Part shown: positions 6,635 through 14,500 of the stretch, one piece after another
Layout: each line of letters opens with the position of its first letter
How positions within the stretch are numbered: the stretch's first letter is position 1
NCBI GenBank assembly: GCA_045592105.1
Contig: JAZNUB010000022.1
Span: forward strand, 1-19,676
Source: SIG636 sp045592105
GTDB taxonomy: Bacteria > Bacillota > Clostridia > Oscillospirales > CAG-382
Direction of reading: 5' to 3'
Length of the DNA: 19,676 bases
The notes under the pieces: model-generated
Told to the model about the DNA's origin: nothing
Seen by the model: the letters and a program-made list of their open reading frames with translations, nothing else
Database searches by the model: none
Made by a program: the position numbers and the translations under genes

Positions 6635-7573
6635 ATGGAAAAATTTATTATTTTGTCTGACGTTTCTTGTGATCTATCCGAAGAAATAAGAGAGTATTGC
6701 GGCGCAGAGGATTATATGCGCGGGCACGTGCATTTTTCCACGGGTGAGGATTTCCCCACCACGCTTGATTGGCAACACATTTCTTGTGATGAATTTTATA
6801 AAACCCTTTCCAATAAAAAAGTAGAAGTTACTACCGCCCCCGCCAGCCCTGAGGAGTTTTATCTAACCTTTAAAAAATACGTAGAAGAAGGATATGCTAT
6901 TTTAAGCATGTCCATATCCTCAAAAATAAGCTCTACCTACAACGTTGCGTGCGGTGCGGCCGAAAGAGTTAGAAGCGAGCTTCCGGATGCAAACATCTAC
7001 TGTTTTGATACGTATAGAATGTCCGGCGCGTTTGGCTTGCTTGTTTTGTACGCACATCTGCTTAAAAAAGAAGGCAAAAGCATGCAGGAGATAATAGCTT
7101 GGCTTGAGGAAAACAAGCACAAGGTACACCAAATGGGCCCTATTGATGACCTTATGTTTATCGCTCGCCGCGGCAGGATATCTATGGGCAAGGCTATTAT
7201 GGGTAGCTTTGCGGGCGTTAAACCTATGGGAGATTGCACCAACGATGGGTACGTTTCCGTGCTTACAAAGGTTAAGGGTATGAAAAAGGCGCTTGATATC
7301 ACAGCGCGTTACGTTGAAAAAACTGCCATAGATATAGAAAACCAGCATATAATAATATCGCACAGCAACAGGAAGGAATACGCAGAAACGATAAAGGAAA
7401 GGCTTGAAAAAACGCTTAAGCCCAAAAAGATTTTCATAAGTGACGTATTCACGGGCAGCGGCGCAAACGTTGGCCCCGGCATGGTTGCCGTTTACTATAT
7501 GGGCGCAAATATTTCCGAGGATTTGGCTGTTGAAAAAGAAACGATGAACAAAGTGTTGGAAGAAGCAAAATAA
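6635..7573 (+). CDS. fakB: DegV-family fatty acid-binding protein (FakB)
   Basis: A 312-residue DegV-family protein, the normal length. FakB proteins hold a fatty acid in a buried pocket and present its carboxylate to FakA, which phosphorylates it to acyl-phosphate for phospholipid synthesis. Visible family marks are the N-terminal FIILSDVSCDL strand (usually DS-x-x-DL), TTAPASPEEF (67-76), the lipid-head binding loop SISSKISSTYN (94-104), the RRGRIS loop (179-184) and a C-terminal HSNR block. ATG 6635 is preferred over an in-frame TTG at 6590 because AGAGAGG lies 6 bases ahead. It is followed 38 bases later by FakA, which supports the functional call over a generic DegV label. Which fatty acid it prefers cannot be read. 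Confidence 0.88.
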   Translation: MEKFIILSDVSCDLSEEIREYCGAEDYMRGHVHFSTGEDFPTTLDWQHISCDEFYKTLSNKKVEVTTAPASPEEFYLTFKKYVEEGYAILSMSISSKISSTYNVACGAAERVRSELPDANIYCFDTYRMSGAFGLLVLYAHLLKKEGKSMQEIIAWLEENKHKVHQMGPIDDLMFIARRGRISMGKAIMGSFAGVKPMGDCTNDGYVSVLTKVKGMKKALDITARYVEKTAIDIENQHIIISHSNRKEYAETIKERLEKTLKPKKIFISDVFTGSGANVGPGMVAVYYMGANISEDLAVEKETMNKVLEEAK

Positions 7574-7611
7574 CACGGCAAAATTGATATAATCAGAATT
7601 GGGAGAATTAT

Positions 7612-9237
7612 ATGATATATACAATTAACGGCCAACGCTTTAAAGATATGATAGATTTCGGCGTTAGGAACCTTAATATACACCGAAAGCTTGTAAACCA
7701 GCTTAACGTTTTCCCCGTGCCCGATGGTGACACGGGCACTAACATGGTAACAACCATTAAAAACGGCCTTGGCACGGTGGAAGGCACCGGTGATGAGCTT
7801 TCTGCTGTTGCCAAAAGGTTTGCGGATGCGGTGGTTTTCGGCGCAAGAGGCAACTCCGGCGTTATTGTTTCGCAGTTTTTCAAGGGCTTGTCCGAAACGT
7901 TTTTTGAAAGTGCATCTGCTGATGCCGAGCTGTTTATAAAAGCGCTTGAAAAGGGCGTTAAGTGCGCGTATACCGCGGTTGCCACGCCCGTTGAGGGTAC
8001 CATCCTTACCGTTGTGAAGGAAGCAACTAAGGCGGTAAAGGCAGAAACAAGCAAGGATAGCCCTATTGACGAGGTAATAGAGCTGTTTATTAAGCACGCT
8101 AAGGAATCCCTTGAAAGAACGCCTGAGCTGCTGCCCGCTTTAAAGGATGCGGGCGTGGTTGACAGCGGCGGCGCAGGTATAGTATACATTTTTGAGGGTA
8201 TGAAGAAGTATCTGGACGGCGAGGATTTGGAGGCGTTTGAGATAGAGGCAAGCGCAAAACAGCTTGATTATTCTGCCTTTGATGCAAACAGCGTTTTTGA
8301 GTACGGCTATTGCACAGAGCTGCTTATACAGCTTCAAAACAGCAAAGCGCGCTTTGATTACGCCGTTTTTAAAGAGGAGCTTGGCGGCTTGGGGGATTCG
8401 ATAGTAACCTCCCACGAAAAGGACAAGGTGCGTATCCATATCCACACGCACACCCCCGAACAGGTTATGTCCTTTGCACACAGATTTGGCGAGTTTTTGG
8501 CTATCAAAATAGAGAATATGACCGTTCAGCACACCGAAACGGTTAAAAACATAATGCTTGCGCCCAATAAAAGCGATCACGCTTTTTCCGTGGTTGCGGT
8601 TGCGTTTGACCGTTCGGTGCAGAAGCTGTTCATTGATATGGGCGCGGACGCGGTTATTTATTGCGAGGATAACGCCTCCACCAAGGACTACGTTGATGCG
8701 TTTGAAAAGCTAAAAAGTGAAAACATTGTGGTTTACCCTAACGGGAACGACTCTATTCTTTCCGCTGTTCAGGCTAAAAACATCTACGGCAAGGCAAACA
8801 TAACCGTTATAAACAGCAAATCCATTGCAGAGTGCTACGCTTCGCTTCCGATAATTGATTTTTCCGAAACGGATATAAACGCCGTTACAGACGTTATAAA
8901 CGAAGCTATAAGCAGGCTGTACGTTGTTTCGATAGCGCACAGAAACAAGCCCGTGGTATACGGCGGCAAGAGCATTGACGAAAACGCATTTTACGCATAT
9001 CGCGGCAAGGAGATACTTGCAGTTAAGCGCACGCTGGAGGATACCGTGGTTGAAACGGTTAAGGTAACGCTTGACAAGCAGGAAAAGGACGTGCTTACCC
9101 TGTTTTACGGCAACAACATTTCCCAAAGCCAAATCGACAGTATCGTTGAGGCGATAACGGATTTATATTCCTGTTTAGAGGTATTTACCGTTGCAACGGA
9201 AAAGCTTCCCTGCGATTTAACTATCTCGTTTGAATAA
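7612..9237 (+). CDS. fakA: Fatty acid kinase FakA (DAK2/YloV family)
   Basis: A 541-residue cytoplasmic kinase, typical FakA length, that phosphorylates FakB-bound fatty acids with ATP. The N-terminal DhaL-like ATP domain (about 1-200) shows PVPDGDTGTNM (35-45), with the Mg-binding Asp38 and Asp40 and Asn44, GARGNSGVI (77-85) and VVDSGGAGI (182-190). The middle domain carries GYCTE (232-236) and RIHIHTHTPE (274-283), a conserved His-rich block of the family. The C-terminal third (about 310-541) is the FakB-binding part. GGGAGA (7601-7606) fixes the ATG. Adjacent fakB makes glycerone kinase or a stand-alone DhaL unlikely. A TATAAT at 7588-7593 has no good -35, so expression from the upstream promoter is assumed. 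Confidence 0.92.
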   Translation: MIYTINGQRFKDMIDFGVRNLNIHRKLVNQLNVFPVPDGDTGTNMVTTIKNGLGTVEGTGDELSAVAKRFADAVVFGARGNSGVIVSQFFKGLSETFFESASADAELFIKALEKGVKCAYTAVATPVEGTILTVVKEATKAVKAETSKDSPIDEVIELFIKHAKESLERTPELLPALKDAGVVDSGGAGIVYIFEGMKKYLDGEDLEAFEIEASAKQLDYSAFDANSVFEYGYCTELLIQLQNSKARFDYAVFKEELGGLGDSIVTSHEKDKVRIHIHTHTPEQVMSFAHRFGEFLAIKIENMTVQHTETVKNIMLAPNKSDHAFSVVAVAFDRSVQKLFIDMGADAVIYCEDNASTKDYVDAFEKLKSENIVVYPNGNDSILSAVQAKNIYGKANITVINSKSIAECYASLPIIDFSETDINAVTDVINEAISRLYVVSIAHRNKPVVYGGKSIDENAFYAYRGKEILAVKRTLEDTVVETVKVTLDKQEKDVLTLFYGNNISQSQIDSIVEAITDLYSCLEVFTVATEKLPCDLTISFE

Positions 9238-9260
9238 ACCAAAAAAAGGAAGATGTTGAT

Positions 9261-10589
9261 ATGAAAAAGATTACTAAAAAATGGCAGCTAATCCTTTACG
9301 CCTGCTCAGGCATAGGCGTTAATATGCTTAATATGATAGTTGGCTCCTATCTTTGCAGCGCTTTGCTCACAGGCGGCTTTGACCCCGACGATATCGGCCG
9401 TTGGACTTATACCGACAATAGCCTTGTTATATACGGTCTTTGGATGGTGCTTGCTACAATTGCCAAAATAGGTGACGGGTTGATAGACCTGCCGTTTTCC
9501 CATTTCACGGATAACTTAAGAACCCGCTGGGGCAGAAGGAAGCCCGCGCTTCTTATAGGCTTTATCCCTATGATCATAGCATATCTTCTATTCCTTGTTC
9601 CGCTTAACGGCTCTGCCACGGTTTTAAACACCGTTTGGTTTGCGCTTCTCCTTTGCGTTTTTTACGGAACCTACACTTTAACTATGCTAACGTTTTACGC
9701 AACCTTTGCGGAGGTTACGGAAAACGAAAGCGGCATAGTTTTGATTTCCAACGTTAAGTCCATTTGCGACGTTGTTTATTTTGCGTTAAGCTTTGCGCTT
9801 GTGCCTGCGTTTGTTAGTATGGGGCTTAATATCCGCATAGTTGCGCTTATTTTCCTTCCGTTGTCACTAACTATGATGATTCCCTTCTTCCTTTTGAAGG
9901 AGGAAAAGCTTGGCAAGAAGGAAACAGCCGCGCCCGCAAGCAAGGCAGAGCGAACAACGGTTGTTAAATCCATTAGCTTTGTATTCCGCGATAAGCCTTA
10001 TATTTTGTGGCTTTGCGTTTTGTTCGTTATGAACATAGGCTTGCAGTTGTTTTTAAGCGGTATTAACGAGTATTTTTCCAACACCAATATGAATATGACG
10101 CTGGTTATGGCGCCTTGCTTTGCGCCCGTTCCCTTTACTATTTGGGTTTATAACAAGCTTGTTAAGAAGAAGGGGCTTGGCTTTGGCTTCAGATACACGC
10201 TGGCTGTATTTGCCGTAAGCATGGCGTTGATGGGGCTTGTGCACGTTCTGCCGCAGGGCTTGCTTACGCCTTATGCCATCTTTTGCGGCTTAATAGCTTC
10301 GTTCTCAATCGGTGCGTTTTTCTCCGTTACCTATTCTATCCCCTCGCAACGCGCCTCTGTACGCCGTGAGGAGAACAAATCCGCCTCCTCTATGTACTTC
10401 GCAGTACAAGGGCTTTTTGAGGCAACCTCTGCCGCTATCGCTTCCTACGTTATACTAACGCTGTTAAAGGAAACCTTAAGCGGTGCAGGCGTTAGCTTTA
10501 TGACCTTGATAGTTGCAGGTGCTTGTATGGCGGCTTTTGCAATGTCCTTCTTCTTGCCCAAGGATATAACGCTTATAGGCAAGGAATAA
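9261..10589 (+). CDS. GPH-family (MFS_2) glycoside/sugar:cation symporter
   Basis: A 442-residue protein with about twelve membrane segments. The first half carries the hallmark of the glycoside-pentoside-hexuronide:cation symporter family: GDGLIDLPFSHFTDN (71-85) followed by RTRWGRRKP (87-95). Such proteins import glycosides or sugars with Na+ or H+; some relatives in anaerobes carry other small molecules, so the substrate is open. GGA (9248-9250) in an A-rich stretch serves as ribosome site. It starts 23 bases after fakA and is followed 24 bases later by the alpha/beta hydrolase, all on one strand without a terminator, so it is probably in the fakB-fakA operon. No glycosidase of a classical type adjoins it directly. 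Confidence 0.85.
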   Translation: MKKITKKWQLILYACSGIGVNMLNMIVGSYLCSALLTGGFDPDDIGRWTYTDNSLVIYGLWMVLATIAKIGDGLIDLPFSHFTDNLRTRWGRRKPALLIGFIPMIIAYLLFLVPLNGSATVLNTVWFALLLCVFYGTYTLTMLTFYATFAEVTENESGIVLISNVKSICDVVYFALSFALVPAFVSMGLNIRIVALIFLPLSLTMMIPFFLLKEEKLGKKETAAPASKAERTTVVKSISFVFRDKPYILWLCVLFVMNIGLQLFLSGINEYFSNTNMNMTLVMAPCFAPVPFTIWVYNKLVKKKGLGFGFRYTLAVFAVSMALMGLVHVLPQGLLTPYAIFCGLIASFSIGAFFSVTYSIPSQRASVRREENKSASSMYFAVQGLFEATSAAIASYVILTLLKETLSGAGVSFMTLIVAGACMAAFAMSFFLPKDITLIGKE

Positions 10590-10613
10590 CGATAACATCC
10601 GAGGATATTTGAT

Positions 10614-11552
10614 ATGGAAGCTTTATACATCGTTTTAATAGTGATAGCATGCTTTATCGTTATGCATATCGGTGCTACAACACTTGCGGCGTATTTGATT
10701 TATACCAAAACGCTGATGCGTAAAAATAAAGACCAATGGAGCAGAGATTCCGTTTCGGAAGGAACGCCCCAGCTTTTAAAAATGGATGCCGAGGGGCAAG
10801 CCTGGCACGAAGAGCACTTGCAAAACGGAAAAGAAGTGCATATAGTGCGTGACGGCTTTAATCTATACGGCGAGTATTACGATTTTGGATATAACAAGGC
10901 TGTTATGGTGCTTTCGGGCAGGACGGAAACCTTAAGATACGGCTACTATTTTGCGCGCCCGTATTATGAATCGGGCTACAACGTGCTTGTTGTGGACCCG
11001 CGAGCGCACGGAAAAAGCGACGGTAGGTTTAACACCATCGGCTTTGAGGAAAGTAAGGACGCGCTTGAATGGACAAAGCTTTTAAACACCGAATACGGCA
11101 TTAACCACATCGTTTTACACGGTATATGCATAGGCGCGGCGGGCGGTATGTACGCTATCAACTCTGAAAACAGCCCCGAATATTTAAAGGCCTTGGTTGC
11201 AGAGGGGATGTTCCCCAAGTTTTACGAATCTATGAAAAACAACCTTTTGGTGCGTAAAAAGAACATCTTCCCTATCCTGCATAATATTAATATTATTATG
11301 AAGCTATACACGGGCCACTCCATGAAGTATGGGCCTATCGACGTGATGCCTAAAATGAAAAAGCCCTTGCTTATGCTGCACAGCAAGGAGGATAAGTTCT
11401 CCCTGCCCTGCAACGCGCAAAAGCTTTACGATCTTTGCAAAAGCGATAACAAAAAGCTTGTTTGGTTTGAAAAAGGCGCGCACTCTATGCTTCGCGTAAC
11501 GGATACTGATAGATACGATAACGCGATAAAAGATTTTCTAAAAGGGCTTTAA
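10614..11552 (+). CDS. Membrane-anchored alpha/beta hydrolase with Cys in the nucleophile position
   Basis: A 312-residue protein with one N-terminal membrane segment (about 4-30) and an alpha/beta-hydrolase domain facing the cytoplasm or outside (orientation not clear). Domain marks: the VMVLSGRTET oxyanion-hole strand (97-106), VVDPRAHGKSDG (126-137), the nucleophile elbow LHGICIGAAGG (168-178), Asp260 in HSKED, and His290 in GAHSM. The elbow reads G-I-C-I-G, so Cys172 replaces the usual Ser; codon TGC at 11127-11129 is clear. Cys/Asp/His triads occur in dienelactone hydrolase and in bile acid-CoA:amino acid acyltransferases of this fold, so it may act on thioesters or activated acyl groups, or be inactive. 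Its place behind fakB-fakA would suit an acyl substrate, but that is inference. The ribosome site is GAGG (10601-10604). Confidence 0.8.
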   Translation: MEALYIVLIVIACFIVMHIGATTLAAYLIYTKTLMRKNKDQWSRDSVSEGTPQLLKMDAEGQAWHEEHLQNGKEVHIVRDGFNLYGEYYDFGYNKAVMVLSGRTETLRYGYYFARPYYESGYNVLVVDPRAHGKSDGRFNTIGFEESKDALEWTKLLNTEYGINHIVLHGICIGAAGGMYAINSENSPEYLKALVAEGMFPKFYESMKNNLLVRKKNIFPILHNINIIMKLYTGHSMKYGPIDVMPKMKKPLLMLHSKEDKFSLPCNAQKLYDLCKSDNKKLVWFEKGAHSMLRVTDTDRYDNAIKDFLKGL

Positions 11553-11568
11553 AATAAATTAATATATA

Positions 11569-11597
11569 TTGACAAATAAAGTAAAACGCTGTATAAT
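11569..11597 (+). promoter_or_regulatory. Consensus sigma-A promoter of the TM2-like peptide
   Basis: TTGACA (11569-11574) and TATAAT (11592-11597), both perfect, with 17-bp spacing. It is the strongest-looking promoter in the window. Confidence 0.9.
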
Positions 11598-11624
11598 TAC
11601 AGCAGAAAATATGGAGGTGTTATT

Positions 11625-11867
11625 ATGAATAACAAGATTTTATTTGGTATTATGTGTATAGCTTTAAACAGCTACGGTGTTCCTTGCTTTATGCAGGGCA
11701 AAGTTAAAACCGGTATTTTGCGTATAGTTTTGGCTTGCGTTACCTTCGGCGTTATCGGTTTGATTAACGTTATCAAGGGCATTATTTTAGGTATCCAGGT
11801 TCTTAAGATGTCTGATGCTGAATATCAAGAAAAGAAGTACACCCTTAGCAGCGGCATTCCCAACTAA
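11625..11867 (+). CDS. Small TM2-domain-like membrane protein
   Basis: An 80-residue protein with two hydrophobic helices (about residues 3-22 and 30-57) separated by a short YGVPCFMQGKVKTGILRI turn. This layout, with a Gly/Tyr-containing first helix end, a GK turn and a GLINVIKGIILGIQVL second part, is like bacterial TM2-domain proteins. The charged C-terminus (SDAEYQEKKY) is a common tail in clostridial members. Function is unknown. Translation starts at ATG 11625 behind GGAGGT (11613-11618). A perfect promoter and a strong terminator enclose it, so it is expressed alone and probably at a high level. Confidence 0.8.
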   Translation: MNNKILFGIMCIALNSYGVPCFMQGKVKTGILRIVLACVTFGVIGLINVIKGIILGIQVLKMSDAEYQEKKYTLSSGIPN

Positions 11868-11884
11868 TTAAAAAATACATAAAG

Positions 11885-11920
11885 AAAGCCTGTGGTTTTT
11901 ACACCACAGGCTTTGTTTTT
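11885..11920. terminator. Strong terminator, probably shared by convergent genes
   Basis: AAAGCCTGTGG (11885-11895) / CCACAGGCTTT (11904-11914), an 11-bp perfect stem with GTTTTT on the plus side. On the minus strand it lies just behind the gltS-like stop codon (11937) and is followed by TTTCTTTAT, so it may also end that operon, less efficiently. Confidence 0.88.
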
Positions 11921-11936
11921 GCGTTTCGAAATAAGT

Positions 11937-13322
11937 TTAATCTTTCTTTCTGCGTTTAAATATTTGCTTCCTAAACAGGATTATATTCATCACAGCAAAG
12001 AATACTATAAAAATTATAAGCGTAAGCACGGGCTTTTTTGGTGCCAGCGTTGCAAGCAACATCATCGGGAAGCCAAATACGATAGCGGGCAGGTTTTGAT
12101 ACACCAAATTGTCCGCAGCGGGGGTTTTAAACTCGCCATCTATCTCTCTAAGCAAGATAATGCCCGTGCTTGCCGTACCCGTAAGCATACCGTACATAAC
12201 AAGAAACTGCTCCTCCACATAATCGGGGAAAAGCTTTTTTGCAACCAAGCGGTTGTAAAAATACGTAACCAACGCGCCCAAAACGCCAAGTATTATCAAT
12301 ATGCCCCAATAGTTTTCAAGCGTATCAAGCCTTATTGCCGCGATGCCCGATACTATCATAACGTCAAAGCAAAAGTTGCCCGCACGCGTTAGCAAGAAGT
12401 TGTTTATATACTCCTTTTTTATAACCGAGCGTTTTCTAAAAAAGTTTAGCACAAGCTTTACAAGCAAAGCCGAAAGCACGCCCAGCAAAAAGTTAAAGCC
12501 GTATATAACCGATTTCATCCCCGGCAGTAAGGCACCAAGCAGATACATAATCCCAAAGGAAATAAAATACGTAACCGCAATAAGTGCTATTTGCACCGTC
12601 ATTTTATCCATGCTTTCTGAAAGCGGTATCTCGTTTTCGGTTTCGAGGCTCTCGTTATCGCCGCTACCGTCGTTTCTGGTGGCAAGCTTAAGCTTGCCGC
12701 GGCGTTTCATAACGTTAAGATGCAACACGCCGCCCAAGCTTGCGCTTATAAAACCAAGCGCGGCAACGGTTAAGCCAAAGCTTTTGCCGCCGCTAAAGCC
12801 AAACTCCGTTTCGTATATGTTACCGTAGTTTAGCGCCTGCCCCGTGCCCTGCCCGTAGCCAAAGGGCAATAGCACACCTGCGGCTTTGAAAAAACCGCTT
12901 ATAACAACGGCGGCTATCATAGTTGTGGCAAGCCCCACTATGCCTTGTAGCAGATACGTGGAAACGGTTGTTACGCCCGTATTAAATATCTCCTCGGTAC
13001 GTTTTTTGTTCATCTGGTTCTTGGTGTTTTTAAGCGTGGAGGCGATAAAACCAAGCGCTAACGCGTGGTATGTGATAATCTCCAGCTTTGCAGTACCGTC
13101 CCCACCGAAAAACGCCGTATCAAACATAACGTTCTTGGTAACAGCCTTATAAACAGCCGCCACCAATATAAGTATCGTGCCGCCGATTACAGAGGTTGGG
13201 ATAAGCGAGTTCTTTAAAAAAGGGATGGATTTTTTTAAAACGTTCCCCAAAAGCAGGCTGGCAAACAGCACGGCAAAGGTATTAAAAGTTCCCCACACAC
13301 TAAAGTCCCAAAAATTTTCCAT
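11937..13322 (-). CDS. gltS: Sodium/glutamate symporter, ESS (GltS) family
   Basis: A 461-residue membrane protein with about ten to twelve hydrophobic segments, related to GltS, which imports glutamate with Na+. Family-like marks are the first segment followed by KKSIPFLKNSLIPTSVIGG, the HALALGFIA block, a Gly-rich GYGQGTGQALNYG re-entrant loop, and the second-half repeat ending in MYGMLTGTASTGIILLREID. It is somewhat longer than Escherichia coli GltS because of a charged, Ser/Glu-rich cytoplasmic loop around residues 210-240. The start codon lies 23 bases inside the upstream acyltransferase gene, which suggests translational coupling. It is the last gene of the sulP-plsC-gltS operon. Other ESS-family substrates are possible. 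Confidence 0.82.
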   Translation of the reverse strand: MENFWDFSVWGTFNTFAVLFASLLLGNVLKKSIPFLKNSLIPTSVIGGTILILVAAVYKAVTKNVMFDTAFFGGDGTAKLEIITYHALALGFIASTLKNTKNQMNKKRTEEIFNTGVTTVSTYLLQGIVGLATTMIAAVVISGFFKAAGVLLPFGYGQGTGQALNYGNIYETEFGFSGGKSFGLTVAALGFISASLGGVLHLNVMKRRGKLKLATRNDGSGDNESLETENEIPLSESMDKMTVQIALIAVTYFISFGIMYLLGALLPGMKSVIYGFNFLLGVLSALLVKLVLNFFRKRSVIKKEYINNFLLTRAGNFCFDVMIVSGIAAIRLDTLENYWGILIILGVLGALVTYFYNRLVAKKLFPDYVEEQFLVMYGMLTGTASTGIILLREIDGEFKTPAADNLVYQNLPAIVFGFPMMLLATLAPKKPVLTLIIFIVFFAVMNIILFRKQIFKRRKKD

Positions 13323-14499
13323 CTGCCTCGTCCTTTCCTATATTCTTGCTTCTGTAATATATGTTCACGTATTTAAGCGCGTTGAAGTGCTTATCTCCTT
13401 TTAGCTGATACACTTTACCTCCGTGGTAAATATTAAGCTTGTTTCTGCCCAAAACCGCTACAGCGCTTATCTCCTCAAACGGAAGCACTATTCCCTCAAA
13501 GAGCTCTATCCTGTTACCGTAAAGCCGTATAGCCGCATCACGCATAACAAGCTTTTTGCTCTTGTATACCTCAACCTCATATACATCTGCCGCCTCGTTA
13601 TACATAGGCGCGTTGATATACTGACCAAGGTCAAGGCGGTTTACATAACTTGATTGGTTCTCGTACCAATCGTTCACAAACTTAAACGGAAAATCAAAAC
13701 CAACGCCCTCAAGCTCTTTCGTTGGCAGATACCGCACGCGCATACCGCATTTGGTACAGCTTATCTCGTTTTTAGCACTATTGAAGGTGGATAGCCCACA
13801 GCTTGGGCAAACGTAGATTGCCCTTTCAAGATACTCTGCACTTTTTTTGTGTTTATACACGCCGTCTGCCTTTGCCTCGTTTACGTACAGCTCTTGTTCA
13901 ATAACTGCCAAAAGCTCCTCGTTGCTAAGCGCGGCGTATTGCTCCGGCTCAAGCACCTTGGAAACGTAGGCTTTCATATTGCCGCTACGCGTAACGTCGC
14001 TCCATCGCGGCTGTACCCCGTAGCCACCCTCTATCCGCACGAAGGCTATCGGTAGCTTTAGCTTATGTGCAAGCATTGCGATAGAGGGGTTTATATATTC
14101 GGTTTTACCGCTGTATGTGCGGTTCCCCTCAGGTGCTATGGCTATTGTGCCGCCCTCTCTTGCAACGCGCATACAGTTTATAACCGCAGTTACATCCGTT
14201 GTTTGCTTTTTTATCGGGATAGGCGCAACCAAATAGCGTATCAGGCTTGACACAAAGCCCTTGGAAAACAAATCCTCGCTTGCAAGATAGTATATGGGGC
14301 CGCTAACCGTCATCCCCACAAAAAACTGGTCAAACGCGGTTTGGTGGTTATAAACTATCAAGTATTGGCGCCGCTTTGCTTCCTTAAACTTTTCCACCCT
14401 TATGCCGTATTTTAAGCGCGCAACGGGGGAAAGCACGGCACAAACAACGTTTCTTACAACCTTGTGGCGATATTTAAGCCACTTCTTCTTTTTGCCCAT
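13300..14499 (-). CDS. PlsC-like acyltransferase with C-terminal zinc ribbon and PH-like region
   Basis: A 399-residue protein. Residues about 35-205 form a lysophosphatidate (1-acyl-glycerol-3-phosphate) acyltransferase domain: NHQTAFD (51-57, the NHx4D catalytic motif) and APEGNRTYSG (122-131, the EGxR substrate motif). Plain PlsC enzymes end near residue 240. Here a zinc ribbon follows (Cys231, Cys234, Cys248, Cys251 in CPSCG and CTKCG), then about 130 residues with beta-rich segments (IRLYGNRIELF, LPFEEISAVAVLGRNKLNIY, KVYQLKG) that look like a GRAM/PH-type fold. The extra part may sense or position the enzyme at the membrane; that is inference. The gene starts one base after the sulP stop (TAG-T-ATG) and overlaps gltS by 23 bases. 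It may use acyl-ACP or acyl donors made with the help of FakA/FakB. Confidence 0.85.
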   Translation of the reverse strand: MGKKKKWLKYRHKVVRNVVCAVLSPVARLKYGIRVEKFKEAKRRQYLIVYNHQTAFDQFFVGMTVSGPIYYLASEDLFSKGFVSSLIRYLVAPIPIKKQTTDVTAVINCMRVAREGGTIAIAPEGNRTYSGKTEYINPSIAMLAHKLKLPIAFVRIEGGYGVQPRWSDVTRSGNMKAYVSKVLEPEQYAALSNEELLAVIEQELYVNEAKADGVYKHKKSAEYLERAIYVCPSCGLSTFNSAKNEISCTKCGMRVRYLPTKELEGVGFDFPFKFVNDWYENQSSYVNRLDLGQYINAPMYNEAADVYEVEVYKSKKLVMRDAAIRLYGNRIELFEGIVLPFEEISAVAVLGRNKLNIYHGGKVYQLKGDKHFNALKYVNIYYRSKNIGKDEADGKFLGL

Positions 14500-14500
14500 A

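Noticed and set aside
7584..7593. TATAAT ahead of fakA as an internal promoter
   Set aside because: No acceptable -35 hexamer lies at 16-18 bp upstream.
6920..8189. Several minus-strand frames opposite fakB and fakA
   Set aside because: All overlap genes with clear catalytic motifs and have no independent signals.
7612..9237. Dihydroxyacetone kinase subunit (DhaL) as the function
   Set aside because: The protein is far longer than DhaL, has the middle and C-terminal FakA domains, and lies next to a DegV-family gene rather than DhaK/DhaM.
11892..12392. Plus-strand frame of 166 codons opposite the gltS-like gene
   Set aside because: It starts within the shared terminator and lies opposite conserved membrane segments; no support as a gene.
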